DNA from: Polyodon spathula
Taxonomy: Eukaryota; Chordata; Actinopteri; Acipenseriformes; Polyodontidae
NCBI RefSeq assembly: GCF_017654505.1
Contig: NC_054547.1
Span: 23,612,346-23,676,345 of the forward strand
Reading direction: 5' to 3'
Length of the DNA stretch: 64,000 nucleotides
Made by a program: the position numbers and the translations under genes. The notes under the pieces were generated by a model that ran no database searches, had not been told where the DNA came from, and saw only the letters and a program-made list of their open reading frames with translations. Of the stretch, positions 37,845 through 54,400 are shown one piece after another (position 1 is the first letter of the stretch; every line of letters starts with the position of its first letter).

Positions 37845-40630
37845 GGTGTACAGACCAATCGGGATCGCAAAACCCCAGTGTACCCTCAGACTGGGAGACC
37901 AGAGGCCATCTGAGCCTGGGAGAGATCATTGGCTGCCATAGACTAACACTCGCTGATGGACCTTTGGTAGTGTGAACCATTTGGAATTAAATTTGCTTTT
38001 GTTTTACTAAAAGAGCATCTTTCTTTACATTAGCCTCATAACAGTTCTTACAAGAGTGACAATAAAGTACCAGGGTTTCATTCTTTTGAAATATTTGTTT
38101 GTCTTTCTAATGCAGAGATAGACAGCTCTGGACTGTTCCATCCCAGATATAACAGGTACAATTAATTAAGGTCATTGATCAGGTTAGCTTTTTATTTCAT
38201 AACATTCAAACATTTCTGAAGGCGCACCCTATAAGAAGCCCCGTACTAATGTCAGTTTTAAGTAGTTGGAATAGTTCACTGATCTTACTGTGAGTGTGTT
38301 TTTCAGCACATTCAAGCAAAGCAATTTCTGAGGTGTTTTTATATAGATCTATCACCAGGAATATAGCTATCTGGGCTTTTGTGCTGTACAAAATGTATCT
38401 CTTAATCTCAGCTTAGTTTGTGGTTAGCAGGCATATGAAGAGCACATTACAGTACACTCAGAGCTCCACTCTTGTGATCTCAGCCTCCTCCCTTGTCTGG
38501 CTGTAGAGGAAGGTGGGAGCAGTGTGCGGTGTTTCAGGCAGATTCCCCACTGAGATAGCAGCGCTGTGGCACCGAGTCCTCCAGAAGACTGTAACAACCT
38601 GATCTCTCACTAAATCACTGGCCTCAGTGATAATGCTTGAGAGATTGGGGAGTCTGGCTGGCAGTGAGCAGGCAGCATGTGTCTGTATGCACACACTCCA
38701 TGACATATGCAAGTTACATCTCAATACTTAACACATGACAAACATATCTTTAAATCTTATCACAGCACCTCCTCATGTGCTGTGCTGGAAGCCTCTTCAT
38801 TCTTTTCATGTCTTTCACGTTGCAGAATACAGATATGTTCTTCAGATTTGATTGGGAAGTGGTTATTAAAAAAAACTCCTTTAAGCAGATTTCTAACTTT
38901 CTTCAAATCTTTACAGAAATCTAGAACAGTTTAATCAAAGTCAAATTGTATTTATTCCTAATATATCAGGCTGTATTATATTCACAGATTTCTTGATTTC
39001 AGTGAAATGTATCCATTGCCGTGTGGTATGTAGTTAAATGTGAAAATGTCAATTTCTAAAAGAATAGTGTAAAAATGTAAATATCACTTTAAAAGAAATA
39101 CAGCAAATGTTTGCCTTATTCTCACACTGCATTTAGGAACCTGGCAGCTGGTTTAGTTTGCTTCCAGTGAATGATTGAACATGCTGCATATAGCTGCACA
39201 ATTTAATTAAAATGTCTTCAACAAAAAAGACACCAGCTGCATCAGATCACTGTCCTGTACCAGAATTCTTTTTTATATTTATTTATTTTTATTTTTGTTG
39301 ATCATTCACTGAGAGTGAAAATAGAATGTCTTTAAAAGGGAAACATAAAAAATGAAAATATTCTACAATGTAGCATTTAAATATTTAGCATGTAAATATT
39401 AGTTGTATAATAACTACATCCATTTTTTATTTGATGCTATTTTATCTGCTTTAATAAATATTATTTTTAATTGTGAATATCTAGAAATACAGTACTTATA
39501 TTTAGACCCTGAAATGCAGTGAATTTAGCCTTTTTTTTTTACTGTGAAAAAAATACAGCCTTACATATATATTTAAAAAATAAATCATGGGTAAAACATT
39601 TTGTGAATATGGCTGTGACAGAAAGACAATGATTCTTGGTGGTAAATCTCCCTCTCGACCTATGAGGACGCTAAGTAACGGGAACAGAGTACTCTGGACT
39701 ACTTGACCTGACACTTCGTTCCGAGGGCTAAAAGGAAGTCAATCATGTAGAAAAGAGACGGAGCTTCGGTACACTAACTCATTGAGCCATAGTAGCCTAC
39801 TGAAGCTATGAAAAATTCCTCTAAATCTAAGGGAAAACATCTTAGTATACGTAATTCATAAGGCTTCAATCTAAAACCTGGGGTCATAGTCGATTCAAAG
39901 GAAAAAAACGTGCTTCAAATTGTCAATTCAGGATTTGCACTTTTTAATGTTGATTTAAATTGATTTATTTAATTAAAATCATTGAGTTCTGTTCTAAGTA
40001 AGCCATATATTCGATAGGCAAATCTAGGATTACATTTTTTTAATAGGTAATTTGCAATTGTTTTTTGTACAGTTACAGGTCTGCAGTATAACTTCTCAGC
40101 CTAAGTTACGCAGTCAATTGTCTGACAAACCATGCAACTGTTGTGCATTGCCATCGCAGATTATGTTTAGGACACAGAATCGCAACAGTTAATCACAATG
40201 AAACCCAAATAACCAGCCTCTCATGGGAATGAACATTTGTGGCTGTATATTTAAAGTCATTTACTTGTATTGAAAGTTTCTGTTGGGTTAATGCTGGTAA
40301 GAGAAGTTGACCGCTTAGTTCAGGTAACGTTAACACAATGCATGTGTCTCTAAAAGTTTTTCAAGCTAGTCCTTCTGGAGTAAGGTGTTCTTATGTTGCA
40401 GCTAAAACCAGGGGTTTGTGATTCATCTCTTCACTGGATTCAAACTGGCAGACTTCAATTCAAGCATGGGCCAAGGGTTATCTTTCTTTGCAAATGCTTT
40501 TAGTTTCCAAGTTTAATTCAATTTCAATCACTTGATCTTAAAATTAGTAAGAGAATTGAGTTCCGGGAAGCTTGAGTTATAACACTCAACATAGAGTGTC
40601 TGCACACAATTATGATGTGTACTATGTTTC
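37845..40630. other. Intergenic between ilkap and erfe 3' ends, no gene seen
   Basis: No retained repeat ends were found. A minus-strand frame at 38458-38724 ends EEAEITRVEL-stop and looks protein-like, but no splice-consistent partner or recognised family supports it. The rest is AT-rich. Confidence 0.4.
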
Positions 40631-40632
40631 TC

Positions 40633-40636
<4 letters not shown>

Positions 40637-40694
<58 letters not shown>
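40637..40694 (+). repeat. (TA)n microsatellite, left flank of Tc1
   Basis: About 57 bp of TA, followed by about 14 bp of AC, directly before the Tc1 copy at 40.71 kb. Confidence 0.95.
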
Positions 40695-42038
<1,344 letters not shown>

Positions 42039-43215
42039 CAGCCAGGGAGTCTGATTTCAGGGACAGTCGAATATTCAGGTACCGGGCCTTCACTCAGCTT
42101 GTACTCATCAGTGCCTGTCGCAGCTGTGGAGTGCAGACAGCAGTGTGCTTATCAGCTCCTGTTGATAAGAGCAGCCCAGGAGTTATCAGGGCAGGCCTGA
42201 ATCTGTGCAAGTGAATTCACACTCACCTTCCCTAGCCTCAAAAAATAAAATTGTTGTGTACATACAGAATTCAAAAGCCAGACACACACATATCCTTACA
42301 AACCAATAATGGCAATATTTATTCAGAGCGGAAGCAATAAATAAAGTTTTTTAGGTAAACACTTAAATTATATTCTGGTCCTTTTTATGATTTGCAATCA
42401 TTTTGAATAGTTCTTAATGCAATACTGAGTTTTTTAACCTGTTTGATATAGTCCATAATAGACATGTGTAACATAGGCTAGATGAACCAAAGGGGTAGTA
42501 AAAAAATATCTTTAAAAATTGATTTTGAAACTAGTATTTTTCAATTATATCACATCAGCGCTGAACTTGAAAACAAACACATCTTTGAATATTAGTTTCA
42601 AAGCAAATGTCTATTTACAAATATGTACAGACAAACGTTTTAGTGCCTTTATTAAAAAGATGATGGCCCTATCCAGAATGCGTGTCTACTTTAGTTTGGG
42701 GTTGACTTTATTCAACAGATACCCCAACAGGAAAAGCCACAGCTGGATAGAGCATTTTACATAACTTGGGTTATCCAAGGAGTACCCCTGAAAATCCAAG
42801 ACAACAGTGCTGTAAAATACACTAATCAAGCCCTTTCTACCTTAGAATTTCTGATAATTTGAAGATATTTGCATAGATAACTTAGACAAGAGTCACCAGC
42901 TCGAGGGAGTTCGCTGCCAGTGAAAAGACATCCTGGGTTTTCAATAGCCATCTCACTGCCATGGAGGCCTCAGTGGTGCAGTTACTGCACTGAAATACAA
43001 AAACGCTTTCTTGGCTTTTAGTTTCTGCTATCCACAACCAAGACACATTCTCAGTTCCTCTGTCTGTGAACCTTGGGGGTCTCTTGTCCAGTTTGGTGGT
43101 CTTGTCACGACAGCCTTGTTTTTCTTTGAAAGAAAGATCATTTTACATTCCTTAGAACATTTCTGCAGAAGGTCACAGATTCGCTGGTGGAAGAGGTGGG
43201 TGTGGTCTCCAGGAA

Positions 43216-43314
43216 TCACACACCCAATAGAATCCCTGAGAAGCTCGACCCCTTCTGTATAAAAAGGGCGGAGCCGGTGCCATTGTCCACAAAGACAGAG
43301 ATGTGCTGACCTAC
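43216..43314 (-). CDS. erfe: erfe exon 8 (terminal)
   Basis: The acceptor ACCCTCTAG is followed by GTA GGT CAG. It encodes VGQHISVFVDNGTGSALFIQ then KGSSFSGILLGV and TGA (43216-43218), the conserved last strands of the C1q-like head. Confidence 0.92.
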   Translation of the reverse strand, partial: VGQHISVFVDNGTGSALFIQKGSSFSGILLGV

Positions 43315-45461
43315 CTAGAGGGGGAGAGAGGGATTTTAATGGTTGGGAAATATTTTTCCAAAGAACTGGCTTTCATGGTGCTCCTGTTTTATTTATAGCA
43401 ACTGATTTGGGACACATGCAGGTGACCAGAAGTTTATTAAGTGCCCGAGCTTGGTCCGAAAACAAGGACACACTGCCTACTCACAGGGCTAGCACTAGCT
43501 CTTAACTTACAGACTTTGTTCTAGTAAAGCTTTTTTACACAGCATTCCATTTAAAATGTGTGTAAGATATTTAGTCACATTGCATTCTAGGTAAAGTGGC
43601 CTGAGGAGATAAGCCACAATGCATTCTGGTTCTAATCAGTTCGCAGACAAAAAGATAGTAGCTACTGATGCAATCATATTATGTTATTTAAAGGCCATCA
43701 TGTTGTTCTATCAGCTGGCAACACAATGGACTGGAGGAAGATGAAACGCATTTCATCAAGCCTGCTGGCTAACAAGTAATTTCATCTTGAAATCTATTGT
43801 GTTTGGCTCAGACCTCAAAGAGCTTCCAAATGTACAGCTGTTCAGAGAGTTTCAACTTCTGCTTCCTTGTCAGGACCTTGCTGTGAGATAAATGTTATCA
43901 TCCATACATTTAAATGCAACTCAATTATAAATCCAACTCTGGATCGGCTACTTCCTTCAACACCGATTGACATTTGTCTATTTGACTTTCTTTTAGTTTT
44001 GCCTCAGAGTTCAGTTGTTTTTTCCTTAACAAAACAGTAATTATTCCTTTTGTAAGAACAAAACAATTACAGCTAAAGACATACAGGAGTTTTTTGATCA
44101 TTTGGCACTATAAGAAAATCATTACCACATAAAGAAGGTAGTGTTTGAGGAAAAGCCCTGGGCCAAGGTTCAGAGACCAACAAACATGTTGTCTGCAATG
44201 TTGCTTCTACAAAATCAATAGTCCTTTGATACAGTTACCTGCAACTTGTAGCTTGCACCTCACTTTCTACAAAAAATGTACCTCTTTCTACATTAGTGTG
44301 CCCTCAGCTTTAAACAAACCAGTTGTAGTATAATATGGATTCACAGATTCACACAAAGATTTCATTTCAGATTTTTTTTTTTTTTTTGAAAATAGTCACT
44401 TCATTTTTCATTTTCTTTGTAGCATCTACTGACAATGCTGAGAAGAACTTAATGGGACATATTTCCTTTATGAAAACACAATACTAGATGGAAATTATAA
44501 TTACCAGTATTGTATTCTGTGTTGCTTGGGTGCATAAAGTGATTGAAACAATGAGTAAAACCTGAATGAAATAGTAAGTGATCAGGCGTGTCAGGTAAGT
44601 AAGGGTTGTCATTTCAAGGGGAATTGAGGTTTAGTACCTGCAGATACAAGGTGCCGGTGGCCAAGACTGTGAAGAGACTCCCAGCAGACCCCCCTCCAGC
44701 TATCGTCTCTAAGGACCTGGGGAGAAGGCATTCATTCTCTGCTGGTATGTTTACACTTACAACTCAAACCTGAACATGGGATCAAACTGATCAATGCAGA
44801 CGTACAAAAGGATCTGAAGAACCGTTTAGCCAATGAAACTTGGTACTGTAGTAACGTTATTTACCATTAGTTCATGTGAATATCAGATTCTGCCAATATA
44901 TGGGGGGTGTCTGCCTGTCGGCACATCCGTCCATCCGTATGTCACACATTTTTGCATATATATGGAGAACTTCTTATCAAATTGTGATTAACCATTTCAT
45001 TGCAATTTCTTATTCTATACTATTCTGTACATGCTGTTGATATTTTTTCATCATACTGATAGCTCTGATTTTAAATGTTTTAAAAGTGACCTTGTAAACT
45101 TCTCCCTATTCTCGCTGCTAATTTTGCCTTCCCAACCCACAGTTAGGTTATTTTTAAAGCTTCATTCTGAATGTCCAACTGTTATCTACTGTGTGGTAGT
45201 GTTCTGTCATGGCTAGTTCAATCAGAGTGTATTTATTGTGTTAAGAACTAGCACCATCTAGTGAACAAAAAAAAAAAACTTGATCCACAGCAGGTGTCCA
45301 CTAGATGGTGCTGGTGCTTACTAACATAAAGACATTTTGGCTGATGTAGCCTATGATACATATAGAAAACTATAACTGAAGATTTGCTTACTGTATGGGT
45401 TCAGGCCAAAGCACAAAAGACAATATCTGAGTACTTGCAATAAGAACCAGAATAAATGCAA

Positions 45462-45492
<31 letters not shown>

Positions 45493-48409
45493 AGGAAAAG
45501 GAACATTTAATCTGAAGTTATCTTCTCTAAAAGCAAATACCATTTTTTAATTTACTGCTTATGATCTAAAAAAATGGTGTTTGGTTTGTAAATATATACA
45601 CTACTGACACATTATGCAAACAACAGGGACTGTGGATTGTATTGCCCATTTTTCCTCAGACCCCTCACTTACTAAATATCTTGATATCCCTGAATAGATA
45701 ATGTCTCCTCTTCACAATGATGCTCAGAATTGTAATGAGCAATCAATCCCACAAGTTCAGTGGTACCCCAGTATTATTAATTTACTGCAGTGCTGAATGG
45801 CTGGGGGGAAGCTTTGTGAAGCAGGTAGATGGGACAGCGGCACTCACATGTTGTGTTGGCAGAGAGACTGGATACAGATGGAGACCCGGATGCAGTCTCC
45901 CGGTCTGGGCTGCAGCTTCCTGTGACACTCCCTGTGCTCTGTGGAGAGGGAGGGAAGCGGTCATACATTGGACATTAGAAAACATGACTACAGGCAACAA
46001 AAACACAGACTCTCTCAAACTATACATTATATTCAATGTCATAATGCATTAGTAACATGTTACTGTAATTGGATTACATTTTTCACTAACTTTTAACTGT
46101 AATGAAATCCCTTTTCAGTCAGGTAATAAAATCTGGTAATGTAAAAAATAAATAAAGTAGTTACTTTTTGTTACATAAAAAAAGAACTATGGCTAATGCA
46201 TAACATGGAAATCAGAAAGCACTTCAACACAGCAGGTCAAACATGTCACATGAACGCGCTTCTCATATCATCTTGCTAGAAAATGACATCAGAGGAGGGA
46301 GTGAGTGGGTTCGAGAGCTGACCCTAACCCCAACCCTTTCCAACTCAGGAAGACATTACTACAGGCAGGGGAAAACACAGCATCTCTCCATCTGTGAGCC
46401 ATTGAAAGCAACAGTTTGTCAAAAAAGTACTATTCCAATGTCCTCAATCAACCTGCTAAAGTACAACATTGATTGTTAAAGGGTTTGGTACCCATGTAAT
46501 GTGAGGGCCAAGGTCACTGGCTGCAGGCAGGTACAGTGAGGGGTGGATCCATGGAGCTTACTCTCGTAGCTCTGTGAGGCCACCGCAGTGCTGAGTATCC
46601 CTGCTAACTGAGTCCAGTGCCTCTCTCAAACGCAGGCAGGAATATCCACAGCCTAGTGTGCAGCAGTGATACCCAGGGTCTTGTTTGGTTTGTTGCCTCC
46701 TGTGTGCCTGGGTAGGAGACGTTACTTCATGGGTTGACAAGCTGTGGCCTGAGCCGGGGAGAACCTGGTAGTCATAGTCTGTGTTGACTTAGGAAAAGAC
46801 AGCCACAAGGTTCGCAAGATAAATTCATAGAGCCAGGTGACAAGATCAAAAGCACAACGTGCCTTCCCAGAAAAACAAGCAGTACCCTGAGCAGGAACAC
46901 AAAGACACGTGGACAGAAACATGAATGAATGGCTCAGCTTTGAGATCAGCTTAGTGGCCTTCTCTTGTTCGTAAGTGTTCTTATGAGAGTGGCTTTGAGA
47001 TTGCAATAAGAAGCACTCCGATAGATTGAAAACACTATAAAAAGAGCAATAAAAACTCATCCTACTTGTGACTTAAGCTAGTTTTGAACCCAGGTCTAAA
47101 AGATTGAGAAGCTATACCATTATTGGGGCTATACCTAAAACTTGGCAGGGTTTCTTATATATTACTCCAGAATGTGTGTCTGTGTGTTTGAAGTGAGGGG
47201 ATGTCTTGTTGCCTGTGTTTTAGGTGCATTTTGTTTCTGTGCTACTATCCCTTTAAGGAGAGTCAGTTCTGCTGCCTGATTCCAGGGAGGATGAGCTGGT
47301 TCTCTGGGTGGGAATTCTGGGGAAGGGAACCCACCCTGTTCTCTGGCACAAGCAGCCTCTTATCTGGGGAGACACACCCCAGCACACAGCCAGCACCCTC
47401 AACCGGCAGAGTGGATTTCTATGGGGAAGGAATGAAGAGGCTCTGTATGAAAGTAGTCTGGTTCTCAAAAGAGGGATGGGTGAGGTATACAATTATACGA
47501 GCAGGGAGATTATTAGTTGTATTATTTTTATCATTAACCCTTACAAAAGTTTGCCACAGTCAATTTGCAATTTTCACTTGCTTTTCCCATGGTTATACTA
47601 TGCAGTTCAGAATGGTTTGTAGTGTGTTTTAATATGCTTTACCATACCTCTCTGGTCTTTACAATGTGTAACTGTTTTACAATGGTTTCACTGTGCGTTA
47701 TTACTCTATGCTGTAATTTTACTAGGGGAAACTTTTATAAGGGTAACCCCAGCTTGTGATATGGGGATATAGTGGATGTGGCTATAAGACATCCCTTACA
47801 TTTGTAACATATAATACACCGAGAGATGCGCTTATCCAATTGTGATGCAACTTGCTAAGGATATTCTTTAGCACACGTAATTGAGAGTATCTGAATCTGG
47901 TGCTATATGGAGGCATCCTGTCTGTGTGTTTCTGTTTTTACTTTTTGTGAGTGTCACAATCAAGTCCATCCTTATCAATCCCAATTATTAAGCCACCTCT
48001 TAGATATTAGTCAATGATTTCTTGTCATTGTTTTTACATATAAATTGTGTTTGGTACTAAAACTACAAACAAAAAGGGAAGCCGCACACACAAACATACC
48101 CTAAAAGTTTTTAACATTTATTGACAAAGACGTTTCAGCTGCAAAGCCTTCATCAGGGTATAGAGAACCACTAATCGATTTTATAGACAAAGTAGCAGAC
48201 GTTAACAATCAACAAATTAAGATGTCACAATCAGCTTATATAATTGATAGTTGTATAAAGACATAATAGATTGAAACAAGTTAAAGATAAGTATAGAATC
48301 ACTTAGATAATGTTGCATGATTTGTGATCAATAGTAATAACGCAAAATATAAAGCTAACATATAACCAATTATACTTTATACTGGATAATTGTAACACCT
48401 AGTCATTAG

Positions 48410-48440
<31 letters not shown>

Positions 48441-51400
48441 CTAAATGAAATTAACAATTAAACAAAGACACAAGCTTTATTATTGAAATTTCTAAACACA
48501 TATCTGTAAATCCCCCCCCCCCCCCCCAATATAAAATTAAAATTTATCATGGAAGAAAAAAAACAATAATAATAATAATAATAAAGGAACAGTCTAAGAT
48601 CAAAATCAATATTCGTACCATTAGGATTAAGAGTATTTACATTATGGATCCAAAAGCTTCTCTTTTTAAGTAAAAAGTATCAAAATCAGCACCCCTCCTT
48701 GAAAATGCAACCTTTTCTATACCAACATATCTAAAAGATGAAATTGAATGTTTGGCTTCTATAAAATGGGCAGCAACTGAATATGTTTCATTTTTACATC
48801 TTATCGTGTTATGATGTTCCGCTATTCTAGTTTTAAGAGCATGTTTAAGAGCATGCATATGATCCTCTCCCCTAATGCTGTAGTCAGGAGCCATAAACTG
48901 TGATATTTGTCCACAAAATATAGGTTGATTTTAAAAGCAGTGACCATCTTTCAGGGATTCCAAATGATTATTCTTAACAGAATTTAAATTATAAGAGCAA
49001 TTTCTGCTGCAGTATCTTCAGTATTGCAACACAAACAACTAGCTTGTTTGAGACCAAATCCTGATGCAGGACCTGGTTCAATGTAATAATTAAGGACATA
49101 GCTGGAATAACCTGGACTGTAAGTGTTGACAGTACCAACCTGTGGCACAAGAGAGCCTTTTGAGGGACCAAGTATGACAGGAATGTTAAAAATACTGTAG
49201 CGACCCAGGCATTGTTCTGTGTCTGCTGGATTTGTATGTTGTCCCGTTTGTTTGTCTCGTCTGTCTTGTGCTGTGTACATCTTACGTGTATTGTTCAAGG
49301 TGCCACCACTTCACTCAGAATAGGGAAAGGAGCAGGGATAGATCCAGTTGGTTAGTCGGTAGAGTAGGCAGGAGCAGCAGGGGGAGGTATAAGTACCGGC
49401 AGCGGGAGAGTTTAAGAGGGAGTCGGGAGGAGATTGAGAGGGAGTGGGGAGGAGTTTGAGAGAGAGTCGGGGGGTGCAGAGTGAGAGCTGCAGGAATGGG
49501 AGTGGTAGATGGAGGTGGGTCCAGGCGCAGAGAGGAGGCAGCCACGTGACCAGAGATAGAGAGGGGGGTGGGGTTCAGGTATGGAGAGGGTCTAGCCACG
49601 GAATCCTGCCACGGTGTGGCCATGGGGCCCAGGTGAGAGACAGCCTGTGAGATGGGACCTGTGTGAGTCAGGGTGAGAGAATGGAGTTGGGGAGTAGAGT
49701 AGAGAGAGAGCGAGGGAGTTGAGTGAGGAAGGGGGGGTTTATTGTTTTTGTGGGGTGGTCTCGGCCCTAACAGCACAAGTCGTGGAACCAGAGATAGAGA
49801 GGGCCCTAACAGGGACCGTTGTAAATTAACCAATAAATTGGTTTATTTGTTGCACCTGAAAAAGTGTCTCCGTCATCTGCTTTGCCTTCTGAGGGCACGG
49901 GTCGTAACAATACATAAAACATATTTAAAAAACAGTAAGCAATATTTAAATCCACCAGCGTTTACATAACTGAATAACTCACATGGTGTCCAGTTTAAGC
50001 CACTTCACTACAAAAGACACAACTGTGAGGGTGCAGTGAAGGGTCATCCCAGAATTTAACGGCTGTGGTAATGGAGACGAGATTAAAAGACAGTGCAAGG
50101 AAAGAAGTACTCATACATGAAATCATATAAGTTTTCTTTAGGCACTGAGTTCTGTTAAATTCTGACAAGTCTAATTGTGTGCTAGCAAGGAACGAAGCCA
50201 CATGTCATAAATATTTTCTTGTTTTCTGGCACTTTGCAGAAGTAGGACTGACAGACAGTGCCTGTAACCAGCCAGTATGGAGATGAACAGGGACACTTAC
50301 CGATGAGCAGACTAGCAGTGAGCTGGTAGAAGCCGGAGACTGGTGCTGTGTAGCGGCCACTGCTGATATTGAAGCCCTGCCCCCGCTGGATCAGGCTATC
50401 TCCACCTGCTGGCTGCTAAATGAGGATGTGAGAGAAAACGAGAGAGAGAGAGAGGGATGGTCAAGGTAACTCAAATAAATAAATAAATGTCTTGTTTACT
50501 TGTATTGGATAAATAATTATTCTACAAACAACAGCTTTTAAAATACACAAAAAAGAGAAAGAAATGGAACTATAACGCCTCCTATAAATGTTTATCATAG
50601 TAAAATGTAAAGTGTAACAGAGCATATTGAAGCACGGCATACATAAAGATGTATGCTAAAGCCAATTTAAAACCATGGTAAACCATGGTATACATGGGAA
50701 AAACTGCATAATGACGATGGTAAACTCTTATAAGGGTCACTGCACAGAGATAGTGTTTAATCTGCAGGTGATGTTGCTCATTTTATAACATTGTTCTTCT
50801 CCGTGTACATTTTTTTCACACAATTCAGCACAGCTGGGGCTGGATCTCAGAAAGGATAAAGTGTGTATGCATGGAGACTGGGCCTCTCCCTAACCCTTAA
50901 GAGAGAGCTCTCATGAGGGCAGGCTAACTTGAGAGTGTTGCTGGAATGGGTCTCATTCCATCTGGTGTTCTTTGTTTATTTAATGTTTGTTGTTTTCATG
51001 TTTATTATTTTTCTCTTCTGTTGGTTATCTAAGTCTTAATTACAGTTTTGAAAGATTTCACGGCAAACGTGATATCTGGTACTACTTTGGGTTAAAGAAA
51101 GTTCCCAGTTCCCATGCCATATTCTCAGGAAATCTGTTACACTTGCACTTCCTCTGTCATTTCATCTCAATAGTGTTTTCTGGATACCAGCATGTTACTG
51201 GCTGAAAGAAAGTCAGTCAACAGGGGAAGCAGCTCCGCCAGAACAAGAGGGCGTCATTTAATGGGTCTGTTGTTATTTTGGTGGACATACAAATATTCTA
51301 CAATTTAGTATTTACTGTCTTTCAGGTAAGCATTTCAATATTTAGGAACATTTGTTGTATAATAACTAGAGAAAATGACCAATTTTGAACACTATTTTTT

Positions 51401-54400
51401 TTTTTTTTTTTTTGCTTTAATGCATAGCATGCTCAATCATGCAACATCTTGAAATATCTATTTTCAGACTGTGACATGCCGTGAAATAAGCTTTTTTTTT
51501 TCACCATGAAAATTACAACTCTTGTGATAATGAACTAAGAATTTGTATTTTAAAAATCTGCACATCCCCAAAAAGAAAGAAAAGGGAAAAAACTGTCTTG
51601 TAACAAAGCAGAATGAGAGTAGTATTGAACACTCTCGATGACCGTGTCCACTCACAAAGGTGAAGTCACTGAGTTCCAGCAGACTGCGTCTGCGAACCAT
51701 GCTGTTGCCTTTGAGCTGGCAGTGGAAGGCGGTCTGTATGTGATGATATGGGCCTGCCAGGAAGGGCTGCCTGGCAGTGCCCCCCAAGGGCTCGTCTCCC
51801 TGGCCATCGCACAGTGGGCACCGCACACTCGGCTCCAGGTCTCCCCAGTGTTCTGCCGCTTTTGCCAGGAGAAACACACAGTCAGAAACCTTCAGGAGGA
51901 AACTGCAGGAAGAGTCATTGTCCAAGCACCAGAAGCATGTCAGTTTGAGAGCAGTGAGGCCCATTCCTTCAAAAAAACATTGATAGCTCTAGAGAAGATA
52001 TCAATAAATATATATCTCAGAGAAACCTCCCCAAATTGAACAATGAATGTCTTTGCAAACAAATGCTAGGGTACTTTTAAAGGCAAAATCAAATTGTGAT
52101 AGGGTGACCCCAGTGATACAAACCCTGGTTGTCTTGCTATAATATACAGTGACGCTATGGTTGTAACTTGATTGCCACATTGTGAGTTTTAACATGCTCA
52201 GCTGTGGTTGCCTACTGTTCCAGCTTACCTATGCAGTATGACAACATCACAGTCAAGCAGACAAGAGCTAACAAAATAATTCCAATTCATCTTATCTAAT
52301 ATGTAATACCATCACTGCATAGATCTCATATTTTCAGAATGAAACATGCACTCAGTATGTTTCTTTGATATAGATTTTCTTTCCAAGCAGCACTTCCTGT
52401 TGACACTTATCGACGTTGCTTCAGGGAGTTTGAGTCCTTGTAGCGAAAACAATTCAGAACCTTTTTGCTTTTTTGTAGGGAATGACTCTTCTGGAGTGTG
52501 TTTTGTTTTTTTAAATATATCTATTTTGTCATTTATTTTCTTTAGAAGAACTCAAACTTCCAAAAGTTTCATCAATTAGCTTGCCAAAATTGCGTTCTTC
52601 CAGCTGTGGTTCCTCCAGAACTGGTCAACTGGTAAACCAACACTGGCCCTAATTGTAAAGTTATCTGGGGTACTGAAAAATACAGTAGTAAATATGATAG
52701 GTATTTTCTATACTATTGCTTTTGTTACAAAATATCCCACCTCCTGGTGCAGGGCCAACATAATACCTGTCCAGTGTCTGCTGGAGGGGTAGTGTACTGT
52801 ACAGGACAAGAACAGTACTGCTCACGATCCACAGGGTGTAATCAAGTGAGTGTCTCTGGTGAGGTGGTATAATGCTTATTCCAAGGTTATTACAATACCT
52901 CTAAAATTATTAGTCATTTAGCAGTCACTTTTATCCAAAGTGACTTACTGAGACTAGAGGGTGAACTATGCATCAGCAATGTTGCAGAGTCACTTAGAAT
53001 AGGACCTCAGTTTTACATCTCAAAAGAAAGGAAAGAGCACAAGGAGGTTAAGTGACTTGCTCAGGGACTGACATAATTTCTGTTTTTAATGTCTGTTTTT
53101 CTGGGAAGGAGTCTGCACCCTGGGTTTGGGATATCTGTAGAAGTCAAATGTTCTTAACACAGGTAAAAAAAAACACGGCTAAAAGCACAGTAGCTCTACA
53201 GCACTGAAACCGGGAAAATGGGAATATTTCCTCCTTGTAAATCATCGCACCTACAGGTTTCAACTCCTGCAATGAAAGTCATCTTCCAAAAATAAAGGCG
53301 TGGAGAAGAATGCCAAGATAATTTCAAATCATAATCCCCCACCCCCTACCCTGCAGGAGGGAAATGCCCCTGGGAGGAATCTGTGGAATTCCTTACCGGA
53401 GCCAAGTCCCATCCAGCTCCAGAAAATTACCCTTATTAAAGGATCAGAACAGAATGGGGCCTCCATCACTCCGGCATCAAAAACATTCTTGATATCATGG
53501 TCCAAGGTGACGCTGCTGCTGGTTTAGCACTGATTAAAATGAAGGCACAAGATATACATGAATGGAGAGCTTAGTAAGGTGAATGGAGTGATCTGGTGTT
53601 AAGGAGATGCTGGAGAGAATATTTAAGCAATTATTATATGACAGTTGGAATCTTTATGCCAATCACTAGAATTCCAAATCCTGTTATCCTGTGATAAAAC
53701 CATGAGCCTGTGATAGCATAGAACATAAGACCATAAATATATGCCTCTCTGGTTCCTACTAACTGACTGATTGCAAAACAGTGAAGTCAGATCTTAAAGG
53801 ATACCAGTGATTCAGCATCAACAGCATAACTAGGTAATATATGCCATACCCTCAACAATCTCACCTTCATTTCCAGTTGTCTGGTTTCTGACAGTGATGA
53901 GTCTGTTACAACACTGTAAAGTCATGTTTCTGCCCAGTTCTGTATGCAACCTTCGGTGGAGGTCAAACTTTTAATTAAAAACCAGGATCAAACAAGGAAA
54001 ACAACAAAACTCTTGTCCTGTAACAGCTATAACTACAATAGAGTGTCCTTGAAGACTGTCCTCCCAATACCTCATACATCTCACATCTGACTCATTTTAT
54101 CCAAGCCATTCACAGCTCCTGGGGGTGCACTCACACAGCCCACTGACCCTGCTCTGTGTATTGGTTATGGAATCTGTGAATGGCTTGTGTCAGTGCTTAT
54201 ATCATCAATGTACCCTTCGTAACCCATTCCGTCTCTACGACAATCAGACCAATAAGGAGCCATATACAGGACATTCCCCTTCCACTGCACTCCAGCTCCT
54301 TTAGCTCTATCCTCGGCCTGGTTCTTACCTTTCAGCAGGGCCCTGAATTCCTCAAGCAGTTCCTCGGGAGGGAGAGCTGGCCCGGGCAGGCCGGGGGGGC

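Noticed and set aside
38458..38724. Possible terminal exon ending EEAEITRVEL
   Set aside because: The only candidate acceptor is weak and in a different frame. No partner exon nearby.
47201..47632. 143-residue plus-strand frame in an erfe intron
   Set aside because: No splice-consistent boundaries, no recognised domain, and two other frames across it are equally open.
49315..49833. 172-residue minus-strand frame rich in Leu, Pro and Ser
   Set aside because: It lies inside the solo LTR and reflects its purine-rich composition. No family resemblance.
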